NCBI GenBank assembly: GCA_903838095.1
Contig: CAILXE010000079.1
Span: forward strand, 1-8,466
Source of the DNA: an uncultured Chlorobiaceae bacterium
GTDB taxonomy: Bacteria; Bacteroidota; Chlorobiia; Chlorobiales; Chlorobiaceae
Length of the DNA stretch: 8,466 nt
Direction: 5' to 3'
The position numbers and the translations under genes are program-made. Positions 1-7,633 of the stretch are shown here, piece after piece; the first letter of the stretch is position 1, and each line of letters starts with the position of its first letter. The notes beneath the pieces were generated by a model. The model was not told the DNA's origin. It did no database searches and worked only from the letters and a program-made list of their open reading frames with translations.

Positions 1-632
1 AACTCATTGAACATCTTGGCCTTCAGAAATCAAGAAAACTGCATATCGTCGGCCACTCAATGGGCGGAATGGTTGCGACAGAACTCTGCCTCCGATACCG
101 CAATGCTCTTCTTTCGTCAACAATTGTGGCCTGTGGTATTTTCGAAGAGACTCTTTTTACTTCGCTGGGTCTTTTTTTCCTCGGCGGCTTAATTGATGTG
201 TCACTTAATTTTCGGAATATTTTTCAGGTCGAACCCTTAAAAAGCATGTTTATCAAACGTGCCGCATCAAAAGAGATCAGCCAGGAATACCACGACATCC
301 TTATTGAAGACTTCACTCAATCCAACAAAGAGGCAACCATCGCCGTAGGAAAGTTTTCAATTGATCGTGATTCGCTGAGAACCTATACCCGTCACGTTCT
401 CTATATTGCCTCGCCGGTGCTGTGCTGTGTCGGGATGGCCGACAACACCATTCCGCCAGAAGGCACCCTGACTCTTTATGAAAAACGAAAGGCCGAATCT
501 GAGGCGCCGACACACCTGGCAAAGTTCATGGATCTTGGTCATTTACCGATGCTTGAAGACACGCCCCGATTTGCCGGTGAGCTTACAAAACATTTTGAAT
601 TTGCTGAACAATTCTGGAAATCTAAACTTTAA
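1..632 (+). CDS. alpha/beta hydrolase, C-terminal part (5' end outside window)
   Basis: Open reading frame that enters from the left edge (first full codon at position 3) and ends with TAA at 630-632. The ATG at 60 is internal: the frame is open upstream and carries the nucleophile elbow GHSMGG, with the Ser codon at 57-59. The likely catalytic acid is the Asp of VGMADNTIPP (441-443) and the base is the His of DLGHLPMLE (540-542). Serine, acid and histidine in this order and spacing are typical of alpha/beta-hydrolase fold enzymes. The missing N-terminus should hold the oxyanion HG motif. Between elbow and acid lies a helical cap region that is hydrophobic around 150-215. The substrate cannot be told; esterase, lipase-like or C-C hydrolase roles are all possible. 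The next gene starts 14 bp downstream on the same strand, so co-transcription with the PBP is likely. Confidence 0.9.
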   Translation, partial: LIEHLGLQKSRKLHIVGHSMGGMVATELCLRYRNALLSSTIVACGIFEETLFTSLGLFFLGGLIDVSLNFRNIFQVEPLKSMFIKRAASKEISQEYHDILIEDFTQSNKEATIAVGKFSIDRDSLRTYTRHVLYIASPVLCCVGMADNTIPPEGTLTLYEKRKAESEAPTHLAKFMDLGHLPMLEDTPRFAGELTKHFEFAEQFWKSKL

Positions 633-646
633 GATCAAGTCCTATT

Positions 647-2926
647 GTGAGTAAAATATTTACCAAAAGTCTGTTATTCCTCTTTGCCTCACTCATCGTC
701 ATAACGCTGCTGCCTCATGGAAAGGCATTTGCGGCAAAATCTTTTTTGGGCCTCCCAAGCCTTGAGGAGCTTGAAAATCCCAACCCCGCTCTTGCATCTC
801 TTGTTTATTCTGAAGACGGTGTCCTCCTGCATAAATTTTTTCTGCAAAACCGAACCTTTATACCACTCAAGTCAATCCCGCGTTCTGCCCGCTATGCCTT
901 GATTGCTACTGAAGATGTTGCCTTTTACCGCCACTGGGGCGTCGATCTGCGACGGCTTGTCATTGCGATGGGTGAAAATATATTCAGGAAACCAAGCCGC
1001 TGGCAGGGAGCAAGCACGATTACGCAGCAGCTTGCAAAAAACCTCTACCTGACACAGGAGCGCACGATCACCCGGAAAGTCAAGGAGTTCGTTACCGCCA
1101 TTGAATTGGAAAAAACCTATACGAAAGACGAGATTCTTGCGCTCTATCTCAATACCGTTTATTTTGGTTCAGGAGCTTATGGCATTGAAGCCGCCGCAAA
1201 TACCTATTTCGGTAAATCGGCATACCTGTTGACCTTGCCTGAAAGTGCAACACTGATAGCGACACTGAAAAACCCTACCGGTTACAATCCTGCCAAAAAT
1301 CCGTCCAGTGCTATCGGCAGAAGAAATCTTATTCTGTCATTGATGGAAAAAGAACATTTCATCACCTCAAAACAGGCGGAAGTCGCCAAAAAAAACCCGC
1401 TGGTGCTGAAATACACACCGGTAAGCCATCAGGGTCTGGCCCCTTATTTTACTGAATATGTCAGACAAACGGTCAAGCCTTCCTCAATGCTTGGTAATGT
1501 TGACCTTTACCGTGACGGCCTCTCCATTCAGACAACGCTGGACAGCCGAATGCAGAACTATGCCCAGCAAGCTGCTGCAGAACATCTGGCCGAGTTACAG
1601 GCCGCATTCGATCGGTCATGGAGGTGGACGGAATCACTGAAAAACCAGATGATCACCGAAAGCGACCGATTCAAGGAGTTGAAAGAGAGCGGTTTGTCTG
1701 ATCAACAGGCCATGGCAAAACTCAGGGCCGACAAAGTGTGGCTGAATAATCTCTTGCAGGAAAAAACCCGGATACAGGTCGCTCTGGTGGCCATTGACCC
1801 GGCAAACGGCCATATCAAGGCCTGGGTAGGCGGCAACAGGTTTGCCCCCGATGACTACAAGTACCAGTTTGACCATGTCTGGCAGGCAAAACGTCAGCCA
1901 GGCTCAACGTTCAAACCCTTTGTCTATACGGCAGCAATAGACAGTGGACTGCCAGCCAACTTCATGGTGCTTGACCAGCCGCTTGAACTCAATAGTGGCA
2001 ACGGGATATGGTCGCCAAGAAACTCGGACGGCTCTTCAGGCGGAATGACGACGCTCCGCACAGCATTAAGTCGTTCACTGAACCAGGTAACCGTCAGGCT
2101 TGCCTACGAAAATCTGAAAACGTCAGACATCATCAGTTATGCGAGAAGGATGGGCATCACGTCACCAATGCCATCAAACCTCTCTATCGCCCTTGGCACC
2201 TCAGAAGTCACCCCGCTTGAACTCGCCGGAGCCTTTTCGACCTTTGCCAACAATGGCTATTGGAATGAACCGGTCTCAATCCTCAGAGTTGAGGATAAAC
2301 ACAGTCGTCTCATATCGGAATACACTCCTAACCATCGTTTTGCGATCGACTCGACCAGCAACTATGTGATGATATCCATGCTGAAAGATGTCATCAATAA
2401 AGGAACGGGCGCAGCAGTTCGGGCCCGTTATGGCTTTAATGTTGAGGCCGCAGGAAAAACCGGAACGACCCAAAGCATGAGAGATGCCTGGTTTGCGGGC
2501 TTTACACCACAACTTGTCGCAGTTGTCTGGACAGGATTTGATGACGAGCGCATCAAATTTACCTCAATGGAGTACGGCCAGGGTGCCCGGGCCGCCCTTC
2601 CCGTATGGGCTGGCTTTATGAAACGATGCTACAATGATCCGACACTGAAACTTCAAAACAGGTATTTCCATATTCCTGAAACGGTTATTGCTGTACCAAT
2701 GTCCGCTCAGACCAATACGCCATCCGAACTGATCGAGGGTGATGTCTATATGGAATATTTCACCCCAAAAGGGTTTCAATACTATCAGTCTCATCCGGTA
2801 CAATCGCCAACGGGAACAGGCACAGCAACAGAAAGAGACAGCAGCATGGCAAAAAGCGCAAGTGTGGCTTCAAAACCGCAAGTCCCCACTCCTGCGCCAA
2901 AACAAAAAGCGGAAAAAACGTTCTGA
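647..2926 (+). CDS. mrcA: class A penicillin-binding protein, PBP1A family (bifunctional transglycosylase/transpeptidase)
   Basis: A 759-residue peptidoglycan synthase that polymerises lipid II into glycan strands and cross-links the peptides outside the cytoplasmic membrane. It starts with GTG; no good ribosome site is visible, but this start gives a basic N-terminus (K3, K7) followed by a membrane anchor at about 8-22. The GT51 glycosyltransferase domain (about 55-230) has ATEDVAFYRHWG with catalytic E89, QGASTITQQ (120-128), RKVKE with the second Glu E147, and a KDEILALYLN motif in which Ala166 sits where Glu is common. A helical linker (about 300-375) leads to the transpeptidase domain with PGSTFKPF (nucleophile S420, K423), SLN (S477-N479) and KTGTT (K604-G606). 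The last 40 residues are rich in Pro, Lys, Ala, Ser and Thr and probably disordered. The symbol is a family-level name. It lies in the same run as the upstream hydrolase and downstream guaA. Confidence 0.96.
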   Translation: MSKIFTKSLLFLFASLIVITLLPHGKAFAAKSFLGLPSLEELENPNPALASLVYSEDGVLLHKFFLQNRTFIPLKSIPRSARYALIATEDVAFYRHWGVDLRRLVIAMGENIFRKPSRWQGASTITQQLAKNLYLTQERTITRKVKEFVTAIELEKTYTKDEILALYLNTVYFGSGAYGIEAAANTYFGKSAYLLTLPESATLIATLKNPTGYNPAKNPSSAIGRRNLILSLMEKEHFITSKQAEVAKKNPLVLKYTPVSHQGLAPYFTEYVRQTVKPSSMLGNVDLYRDGLSIQTTLDSRMQNYAQQAAAEHLAELQAAFDRSWRWTESLKNQMITESDRFKELKESGLSDQQAMAKLRADKVWLNNLLQEKTRIQVALVAIDPANGHIKAWVGGNRFAPDDYKYQFDHVWQAKRQPGSTFKPFVYTAAIDSGLPANFMVLDQPLELNSGNGIWSPRNSDGSSGGMTTLRTALSRSLNQVTVRLAYENLKTSDIISYARRMGITSPMPSNLSIALGTSEVTPLELAGAFSTFANNGYWNEPVSILRVEDKHSRLISEYTPNHRFAIDSTSNYVMISMLKDVINKGTGAAVRARYGFNVEAAGKTGTTQSMRDAWFAGFTPQLVAVVWTGFDDERIKFTSMEYGQGARAALPVWAGFMKRCYNDPTLKLQNRYFHIPETVIAVPMSAQTNTPSELIEGDVYMEYFTPKGFQYYQSHPVQSPTGTGTATERDSSMAKSASVASKPQVPTPAPKQKAEKTF

Positions 2927-2959
2927 TATTTTTGCTCAGCTAACCTAACGACCTTTTTT

Positions 2960-4501
2960 ATGCAATCGGTATTAGTTCTGGATTTCGGATCCCAATACAC
3001 CCAGTTGATCGCCCGTCGAATACGCGAACTGGGTATCTATTCTGAAATTCTTCCCTACAATACCTCACCTGAGAGTATCAGAGAACACAACCCCAAAGCA
3101 ATCATTCTCTCGGGAGGCCCGACCAGCGTCTACGACGAGTCAGCTATTCTTCCCGATCGTGGTATTTTTTCACTGGGTATTCCGATACTCGGCATCTGCT
3201 ATGGGTTGCAGGCAATTGCCAACCATTTTGGGGGTGAGGTTGCCTGTTCGTCAAAACATGAATTTGGGCGTTCAAAGATTATCGTTGATCGTCAGGAAGG
3301 GAGTGAAAGTATGCTGTTTCACGATATCCCCGATTCGGATGTCTGGATGAGCCATGGCGACAAGGTGGTACGGCTGCCTGAAGGATTCAGGGCAACCGCC
3401 AGCAGCGAAAACTCCGAAATCTGCGCTTTTGAAAGCTGCGGCAGCAAAGCCGCGCTGAAAGTGTATGGCTTGCAGTTTCACCCCGAAGTGCAGCATACCC
3501 TGTACGGCAAACAACTGTTCTCAAACTTTCTTCTCAATATTGCCGGCATCACGCCCGACTGGTCGTCGAAAAGTTTTATCGACCACCAGATTGAAGAGAT
3601 TCGGCGCAAAGCGGGCAACGAAACAGTGATCTGCGGCATCAGCGGCGGCGTTGATTCAACCGTTGCAGCGGTTCTGGTTGGCAAGGCAATAGGCAAACAA
3701 CTCCACTGCGTCTTTGTTGATAATGGCCTCCTGCGAAAAAATGAAGCGGGAAAAGTGATGAGCTTCCTCTCGACACTCGGTCTCAGGGTATCACTGGTTG
3801 ACGCTTCCGATCTCTTCCTGAGACGGCTGAAAAATATTGCTTCGCCTGAAAAGAAGCGCAAAATCATCGGCAAAACCTTTATACAGGTTTTTGAAGAGCA
3901 GATGGCTCATGAAAAGTTTCTGGTACAGGGCACGCTCTATCCTGATGTCATTGAAAGTGTGAGCGTCAAAGGCCCATCCGAAACCATCAAGTCGCACCAT
4001 AATGTCGGCGGGCTTCCAAAACGGATGAAGCTCAAGCTGATTGAACCACTGCGAGAGCTCTTCAAGGATGAAGTGCGTGCCGTAGGCCGCGAGCTTGGCA
4101 TTGCCGAGGATATTCTTATGCGCCACCCCTTCCCCGGTCCCGGCCTTGCCGTCAGAGTGCTTGGGTCAGTCAACAAAGAGAGGCTTGATGTGTTGCGGGA
4201 AGCTGACGAAATCTATATCGAAGAGCTGAAATCCAGCGGCCTTTACAGCCACGTCTGGCAGGCATTTGCAGTGCTTCTTCCAGTCCAGTCGGTTGGTGTC
4301 ATGGGCGACAAACGCACCTACGAAAACGTGCTGGCTCTGCGGGCAGTTGAATCAACCGACGGCATGACTGCCGACTGGGCCCCTTTACCGCATGATTTTC
4401 TTGCGCGAGTCTCAAACCGCATCATCAACGAAGTGCGAGGGATTAACAGAGTGGCTTATGATATTTCGTCAAAGCCACCGGCCACTATTGAGTGGGAATA
4501 A
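2960..4501 (+). CDS. guaA: GMP synthase (glutamine-hydrolysing)
   Basis: Complete 513-residue cytoplasmic enzyme that aminates XMP to GMP with glutamine and ATP, the last step of guanine nucleotide synthesis; length is normal for the family. The N-terminal class I glutamine amidotransferase domain (about 3-195) has SGGPTSVYD, the nucleophile in GICYGLQ (C80), and LQFHPEV giving H174 and E176 of the triad. The ATP pyrophosphatase domain carries the P-loop SGGVDS (228-233). The C-terminal dimerisation domain has [20 protein letters not shown] and the closing KPPATIEWE, all hallmarks of GuaA. ATG start at 2960, 33 bp after the PBP gene, with no purine-rich Shine-Dalgarno (a T-run lies directly before the ATG), so translation may be leaderless-like or coupled. 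The 3' end converges on nat with 23 bp between stops and no obvious shared terminator. Confidence 0.98.
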   Translation: MQSVLVLDFGSQYTQLIARRIRELGIYSEILPYNTSPESIREHNPKAIILSGGPTSVYDESAILPDRGIFSLGIPILGICYGLQAIANHFGGEVACSSKHEFGRSKIIVDRQEGSESMLFHDIPDSDVWMSHGDKVVRLPEGFRATASSENSEICAFESCGSKAALKVYGLQFHPEVQHTLYGKQLFSNFLLNIAGITPDWSSKSFIDHQIEEIRRKAGNETVICGISGGVDSTVAAVLVGKAIGKQLHCVFVDNGLLRKNEAGKVMSFLSTLGLRVSLVDASDLFLRRLKNIASPEKKRKIIGKTFIQVFEEQMAHEKFLVQGTLYPDVIESVSVKGPSETIKSHHNVGGLPKRMKLKLIEPLRELFKDEVRAVGRELGIAEDILMRHPFPGPGLAVRVLGSVNKERLDVLREADEIYIEELKSSGLYSHVWQAFAVLLPVQSVGVMGDKRTYENVLALRAVESTDGMTADWAPLPHDFLARVSNRIINEVRGINRVAYDISSKPPATIEWE

Positions 4502-4524
4502 AAAAAGTGCCGCTGTTTATGGGC

Positions 4525-5295
4525 TCAATGATGATACCGGAGCGAAAACTTCTGTTGCAAGAACTCCGGGATATCTTCGTGCCTGACCGTCCACCCCGTT
4601 GTTCTGCCTTCCGAAACAGACTTGAAGCGGTCGCCGACAAGCATATCCTTGCCCGAGGGGTTCGGCATGACTACCATCAGGGTGCGAACAAAAATAGAGT
4701 CTGGATGCGTCGAATTGAGATAGTTCGCCGGTTCGAAATCCACCCACTCCTGTGGGGAGAGATTGAACTCGTAGAGATTTGTCCATGTGCCATCAGTCAA
4801 TGACTGCAAAAGGTAATCCCGCTCAGGGCTTATGGTCAGTCTGAACGTCTCATAATCCTGCCGGATTTCCTGGTTAATCCATTTCAGGTTGAGCGGTTCA
4901 CGTATGCCGTAACTGCCAAAACCCAGGTCAAAGAGCCATTGTTCGCCATCTATTGTCACCACAATCGCTGTATGCGTCTTGGGCCGACGGACAGGATAGG
5001 TCATCGGGCGGGCCGCGACAAATTGCCAAGGAACTCCCAACACATCAAGCGCCATGGCAAAGATACCATTGACCTCGTAGCAGTAACCCCCTCGATGCCG
5101 ATCGACGATTTTCCGATAAATCTCTTCGGGGACAAGCGAGACGACTTTCCCCTGCTGAACATCAAGGTTTTCGAACGGCACGGAAAAAAGCTGGCAACGC
5201 ATCATGCGTTTCAGTGTGTCAAAATCCGCCAATGCCGCACCCTGAAAGCCTATTCTTGAAAAATATGCCGGGAGGCTGAAGTTGTCGGCTTTCAT
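4525..5295 (-). CDS. nat: arylamine N-acetyltransferase
   Basis: Complete 256-residue cytoplasmic enzyme of the NAT family, which moves acetyl from acetyl-CoA to aromatic amines, hydrazines or related amines through an acetyl-cysteine intermediate; in some bacteria relatives build amide bonds in secondary metabolites. The Cys-His-Asp triad is visible: C72 in RGGYCYEVN, H108 in KTHTAIVV and D123 in LFDLGFG. The N-terminal region with FENLDV (41-46) is also typical. Length is slightly below the usual 270-280. The ATG at 5295-5293 overlaps the TGA of the rsgA remnant (ATGA), so nat was probably translated by coupling to rsgA in the ancestral operon. With rsgA broken, its present promoter is unclear; it may be read through from the DUF2934 gene. 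It ends 23 bp from guaA, convergent. The physiological substrate is not predictable. Confidence 0.95.
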   Translation of the reverse strand: MKADNFSLPAYFSRIGFQGAALADFDTLKRMMRCQLFSVPFENLDVQQGKVVSLVPEEIYRKIVDRHRGGYCYEVNGIFAMALDVLGVPWQFVAARPMTYPVRRPKTHTAIVVTIDGEQWLFDLGFGSYGIREPLNLKWINQEIRQDYETFRLTISPERDYLLQSLTDGTWTNLYEFNLSPQEWVDFEPANYLNSTHPDSIFVRTLMVVMPNPSGKDMLVGDRFKSVSEGRTTGWTVRHEDIPEFLQQKFSLRYHH

Positions 5296-5530
5296 CTTTT
5301 CATACTCTTTTTTGCCAATTTGATGAAACGCCCGAATGCCCTCTCCTTTTTCCGTTTCTCCAGGTACGACATCTCATAATACTCTGACTCTTGCCTGAGT
5401 TTCAAATAACTTGCATAGCGCTCTTCACTCAACTCGCCGTTTGCAATTGCAGCAAGAACCTCGCAGCCAGATTCCTGTGTATGGCTGCAATCGGCTCAAC
5501 ATGTCCGTCATTCAGCACAAGCTTTCTGAG
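5292..5530 (-). pseudogene. rsgA: rsgA 3' remnant: C-terminal zinc-binding end of ribosome small-subunit GTPase RsgA
   Basis: Minus-strand translation from about 5489 to the TGA at 5294-5292 gives a protein end beginning CSHTQESGCEVLAAI and continuing through GELSEERYASYLKL, EKRKKERAFGRFIK and KSMKR. The C-x-H-x5-C pattern matches the zinc site of RsgA (YjeQ/EngC), a circularly permuted GTPase that helps mature the 30S ribosomal subunit; the basic tail with ERAFGRFIK also fits RsgA C-termini. Upstream, the frame is broken: in-frame TGA codons occur at 5498-5496 and 5510-5508. A TGT Cys codon at 5501-5499 is three codons from the next Cys instead of the usual four, and a different frame (LRKLVLND, 5530-5507) resembles the stretch that normally precedes it. 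No GTPase motifs occur anywhere in the window. The fragment ends where the DUF2934 gene begins, so it is a truncated and decayed copy. The 5' limit is approximate. Confidence 0.75.
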
Positions 5531-6286
5531 TTATATCCTCTCAAACATGGCAAGAACATTCCGGTCGGAAGTCGAATTGGCTTTCAGCCCCTGGCAGTCA
5601 TCATATCGCCATAATCCGGTTACAGGGTTATATTCCAGAGACTTACACCATATAGTTTCACCTGAATCGTTTGTGATTTTGTAGGGCATTAGAATCTCAA
5701 CAAAGGACGGATTGGTCGCTCCAAACATGTATGGGACATAGTTTGGGCCCGTTCTATGCATTGGAGCAAATGGATTGATCGTGCCATTCAATGCGTCTAA
5801 TAAAGACAAATTGGCATAATAGGCAACATCATCACGATCAGAGTTATCATTGGCGTTCAGATAGAAGCAGTTGGCTTCAACTTCGCCTCTGTTTTCTGCC
5901 ATGGATCCGGCTTTGAAGGTAACCTGAAAATTTCCGTAGGACTTGGGATAACATTTTCCAAAATCGCGTAAAATATCCGGATCAAGATCGCCCAGTATAC
6001 GAAAATTGTCTATCCAGCGCAGTTTGCCGGAGTCTGTTACAAATGAGATTTTGTACTGGTAATCATTTCTCGGTCCAATTTTGTATAAATCATCAAAAAA
6101 TGATGAGGGATCAAACGCTGCTCCTGCCGCCTGAACCGATTCACCTGCAAGTGCAACTGTTTCTATCGTCAATATTCGCTCACTTTCCACCCAGTCTTCT
6201 TCTGGATGATTATTGAAGGGAAAGCCCCTGTCCTCCCAGAGTTTATAAGCAAGTTGCCTGATGTCTTGATCTGTGATATTGGTCAT
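5531..6286 (-). CDS. DUF2934 domain protein with a large unrecognised C-terminal region
   Basis: 251-residue protein with no signal peptide or membrane segment visible. Residues about 8-41 (DIRQLAYKLWEDRG, then HPEEDWVESERI) match the short helical DUF2934 domain, whose usual form is I-R-x-x-A-Y-x-L-W-E ... D-W-x-x-A-E; its function is unknown. Residues 60-251 are not recognised: they look like a globular, mostly beta-strand, acidic domain rich in Asn, Asp and aromatic residues, with segments such as FKAGSMAENRGEVEANC, DALNGTINPFAP and YNPVTGLWRYDDC. Four cysteines are scattered without a metal-site pattern. There is no Shine-Dalgarno before the ATG, but a good sigma-70-like promoter lies about 35 bp upstream. 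The stop codon abuts the rsgA remnant, so transcription can continue into nat. It may have arrived with the rearrangement that broke rsgA. Function unknown. Confidence 0.8.
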   Translation of the reverse strand: MTNITDQDIRQLAYKLWEDRGFPFNNHPEEDWVESERILTIETVALAGESVQAAGAAFDPSSFFDDLYKIGPRNDYQYKISFVTDSGKLRWIDNFRILGDLDPDILRDFGKCYPKSYGNFQVTFKAGSMAENRGEVEANCFYLNANDNSDRDDVAYYANLSLLDALNGTINPFAPMHRTGPNYVPYMFGATNPSFVEILMPYKITNDSGETIWCKSLEYNPVTGLWRYDDCQGLKANSTSDRNVLAMFERI

Positions 6287-6321
6287 TGGTATGTTTTTTT
6301 AACATTGTATTTCATACGTAG

Positions 6322-6350
6322 AGTATACCATATTGGATATTTTGGCGCAA
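6322..6350 (-). promoter_or_regulatory. sigma-70-like promoter for the DUF2934 gene
   Basis: On the minus strand, TTGCGC (6350-6345) and TATACT (6327-6322) are separated by exactly 17 bp. The -10 box matches consensus at five of six positions; the -35 box keeps the TTG. Transcription would start near 6315, giving a leader of about 28 nt before the ATG at 6286. This is the best promoter match seen in the window, but it is a consensus match only. Confidence 0.5.
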
Positions 6351-6367
6351 CCTTTATCAGGAATTTT

Positions 6368-6406
6368 TGATATTAAGCTGATACTGTTTCAGGATTGAAA
6401 AGGGAG
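6368..6406 (+). promoter_or_regulatory. candidate extended -10 and ribosome site for the class D beta-lactamase gene
   Basis: The plus strand has TGATATTAA (6368-6376), a TGn-extended -10 with four of six matches to TATAAT and no clear -35. AAAAGGGAG (6398-6406) is the only strong purine-rich ribosome site near a start in this block, but it sits only 1 nt from the ATG at 6408 and 16 nt from the next in-frame ATG at 6423. Neither spacing is ideal. The upstream ATG is preferred because it supplies Lys4, the positive charge expected at the front of a signal peptide. Confidence 0.3.
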
Positions 6407-6407
6407 C

Positions 6408-7202
6408 ATGATAATAAAACCAATGATATTGCTGCTGTTGCTTTTCCTTGGTGTTCCGTCATATTCTGGCGCGCAGGAGATCGACAAAAAGCTGTTCGGC
6501 GCCTACCAGACGGCGCTGGTGATCGTTAACCGCTCATCAGGGGGCGTGACCAAAGTAAACCCGACGCTCTGTGCTCGGCGATTGTCTCCCTGTTCAACAT
6601 TCAAGATCTATAATACTTTAATCGGCCTGAAACTCGGGCTGCTCAAGGGAACCGACGATCCCTGGTATATCTGGGACGGCGTGCACCGCGATATCGAAGA
6701 GTGGAACCGCGACTTGACCTTTCGAGAGGCGTTCCGGGTTTCGGCGGTGCCTGCGTATCAGGCGCTGGCGAGGCAGATCGGGCCTGAACGGATGAAAACC
6801 TTCATTGAGCAGATCGGCTATGGAAATCGGGACATCTCCGCAGGGATTGATACGTTCTGGCTGCCGAGACCGGGAAAAACCGGAATATTGATCAGCGCTG
6901 ATGAACAGCTCCTGCTTTTGAACCAACTCCTCGACGGAAAGCTGCCATTTTCCGGAAAGCATTTAAAAATAATTCGTAACGTAATGCTGGTAACAGAAAC
7001 CGAAAAAGGAAAGCTGTACGGCAAGACAGGATCAGGAAAAAATGCGGAAGGGAAAGAGGTGCTGGGATGGTTCGTCGGCTTTCTCGAAAGCGGAGGCGGC
7101 GAATATGTGTTCGCTTGCAACATTACCGGTGGAGAGCATCCCTCCGGGAAAGCCGCCCGCACTATCGTTGAAAACATCTTCAGGTCTCAGAATCTTCTGT
7201 AG
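6408..7202 (+). CDS. bla: class D (OXA-type) serine beta-lactamase
   Basis: 264-residue exported enzyme expected to hydrolyse beta-lactam antibiotics in the periplasm. A signal peptide is visible: K4, a Leu-rich core (7-14) and a probable cleavage after SGA (20-22); no lipobox Cys is present. Class D motifs appear in order and at the usual spacing: STFK (nucleophile S63, K66, the lysine normally carboxylated), SAV (S112-V114), YGN (138-140), the FWL Trp (W151) that normally steadies the carboxylated lysine, and KTG (206-208). WDG followed by WNRDLTFREAF also matches the family. Length is normal (about 265). It is divergent from the DUF2934 gene with a 121-bp intergenic region, and its end converges on the small Cys-rich gene with 10 bp between stops. 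No integron or insertion sequence flanks it, which suggests a resident chromosomal gene. The alternative, a BlaR-type sensor domain, is unlikely because there is no membrane signalling module. Confidence 0.93.
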   Translation: MIIKPMILLLLLFLGVPSYSGAQEIDKKLFGAYQTALVIVNRSSGGVTKVNPTLCARRLSPCSTFKIYNTLIGLKLGLLKGTDDPWYIWDGVHRDIEEWNRDLTFREAFRVSAVPAYQALARQIGPERMKTFIEQIGYGNRDISAGIDTFWLPRPGKTGILISADEQLLLLNQLLDGKLPFSGKHLKIIRNVMLVTETEKGKLYGKTGSGKNAEGKEVLGWFVGFLESGGGEYVFACNITGGEHPSGKAARTIVENIFRSQNLL

Positions 7203-7212
7203 ATGCGGGGCA

Positions 7213-7587
7213 TCAGCGAGACGTCCTGTCTTCGACCGTCTCCGAGGCTGCATGTGTGTCGGAATCTGCATCTTTTCTTGCCGGGCGTTCGTATTTGAAA
7301 ATGCAGACGGGACTCCCGAGAGCCTGACGACAAAGAATTTCACCTTTCATTTCGGGAAAGGCTCGCCGTGAAGCTTCGATATCCATTTCGCAGATCACCC
7401 CGCAGGGTGTCTCGAATCCGTACTCCCTGCATACCTCCAGATATGGGCACTGCTTCTGAAGCTCAGGAAACCCTTTCAGCATAGTTTCCCATGCCTGCTC
7501 CGCGACAAGATCGAGCTGCTCTCGATGGCGCTCAAGCTTGAGGATTATGCCGCCCGGCAGATCTGGACACGGTCTGACCTCTGACAA
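7213..7587 (-). CDS. small seven-cysteine hypothetical protein (TTG start)
   Basis: 124-residue soluble protein without signal peptide or membrane segment. An amphipathic helix (about 17-40) is followed by a Cys-rich core with CPYLEVC (47-53), PCGVIC (61-66), and C86 and C95 in ILCRQALGSPVCIFKYE; C7 is the seventh. The closing C...G..VC.F pattern recalls the end of V4R (4-vinyl reductase) domains and of the L-2-amino-thiazoline-4-carboxylate-hydrolase-like family, both small-molecule or metal-associated folds; this likeness is weak. The tail from 101 is charged and probably disordered. The only start giving the full length is TTG at 7587-7585, directly after an in-frame TAA (7590-7588); the next ATG would give 89 residues and cut the helix. 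It may be coupled to the gene upstream, or be the end of a longer protein interrupted by that stop. Confidence 0.6.
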   Translation of the reverse strand: MSEVRPCPDLPGGIILKLERHREQLDLVAEQAWETMLKGFPELQKQCPYLEVCREYGFETPCGVICEMDIEASRRAFPEMKGEILCRQALGSPVCIFKYERPARKDADSDTHAASETVEDRTSR

Positions 7588-7633
7588 TTACTTCATGCCC
7601 TGCTTGATCCACCTGACAAACAGTTCGATATAT

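Noticed and set aside
4492..5259. Plus-strand frames of about 100 residues antisense to nat
   Set aside because: They lie opposite a gene with an intact catalytic triad and have the low-complexity look of shadow frames.
5391..5684. Plus-strand frames across the rsgA remnant and the end of the DUF2934 gene
   Set aside because: They span two unrelated minus-strand sequences and resemble no protein; shadow frames.
7202..7214. Small perfect hairpin GATGC-GGG-GCATC between the OXA and Cys-rich stops, and a 6-bp inverted repeat GAGACG/CGTCTC at 7218-7242
   Set aside because: Stems are short and neither strand has a following T-run, so an intrinsic terminator is not supported.
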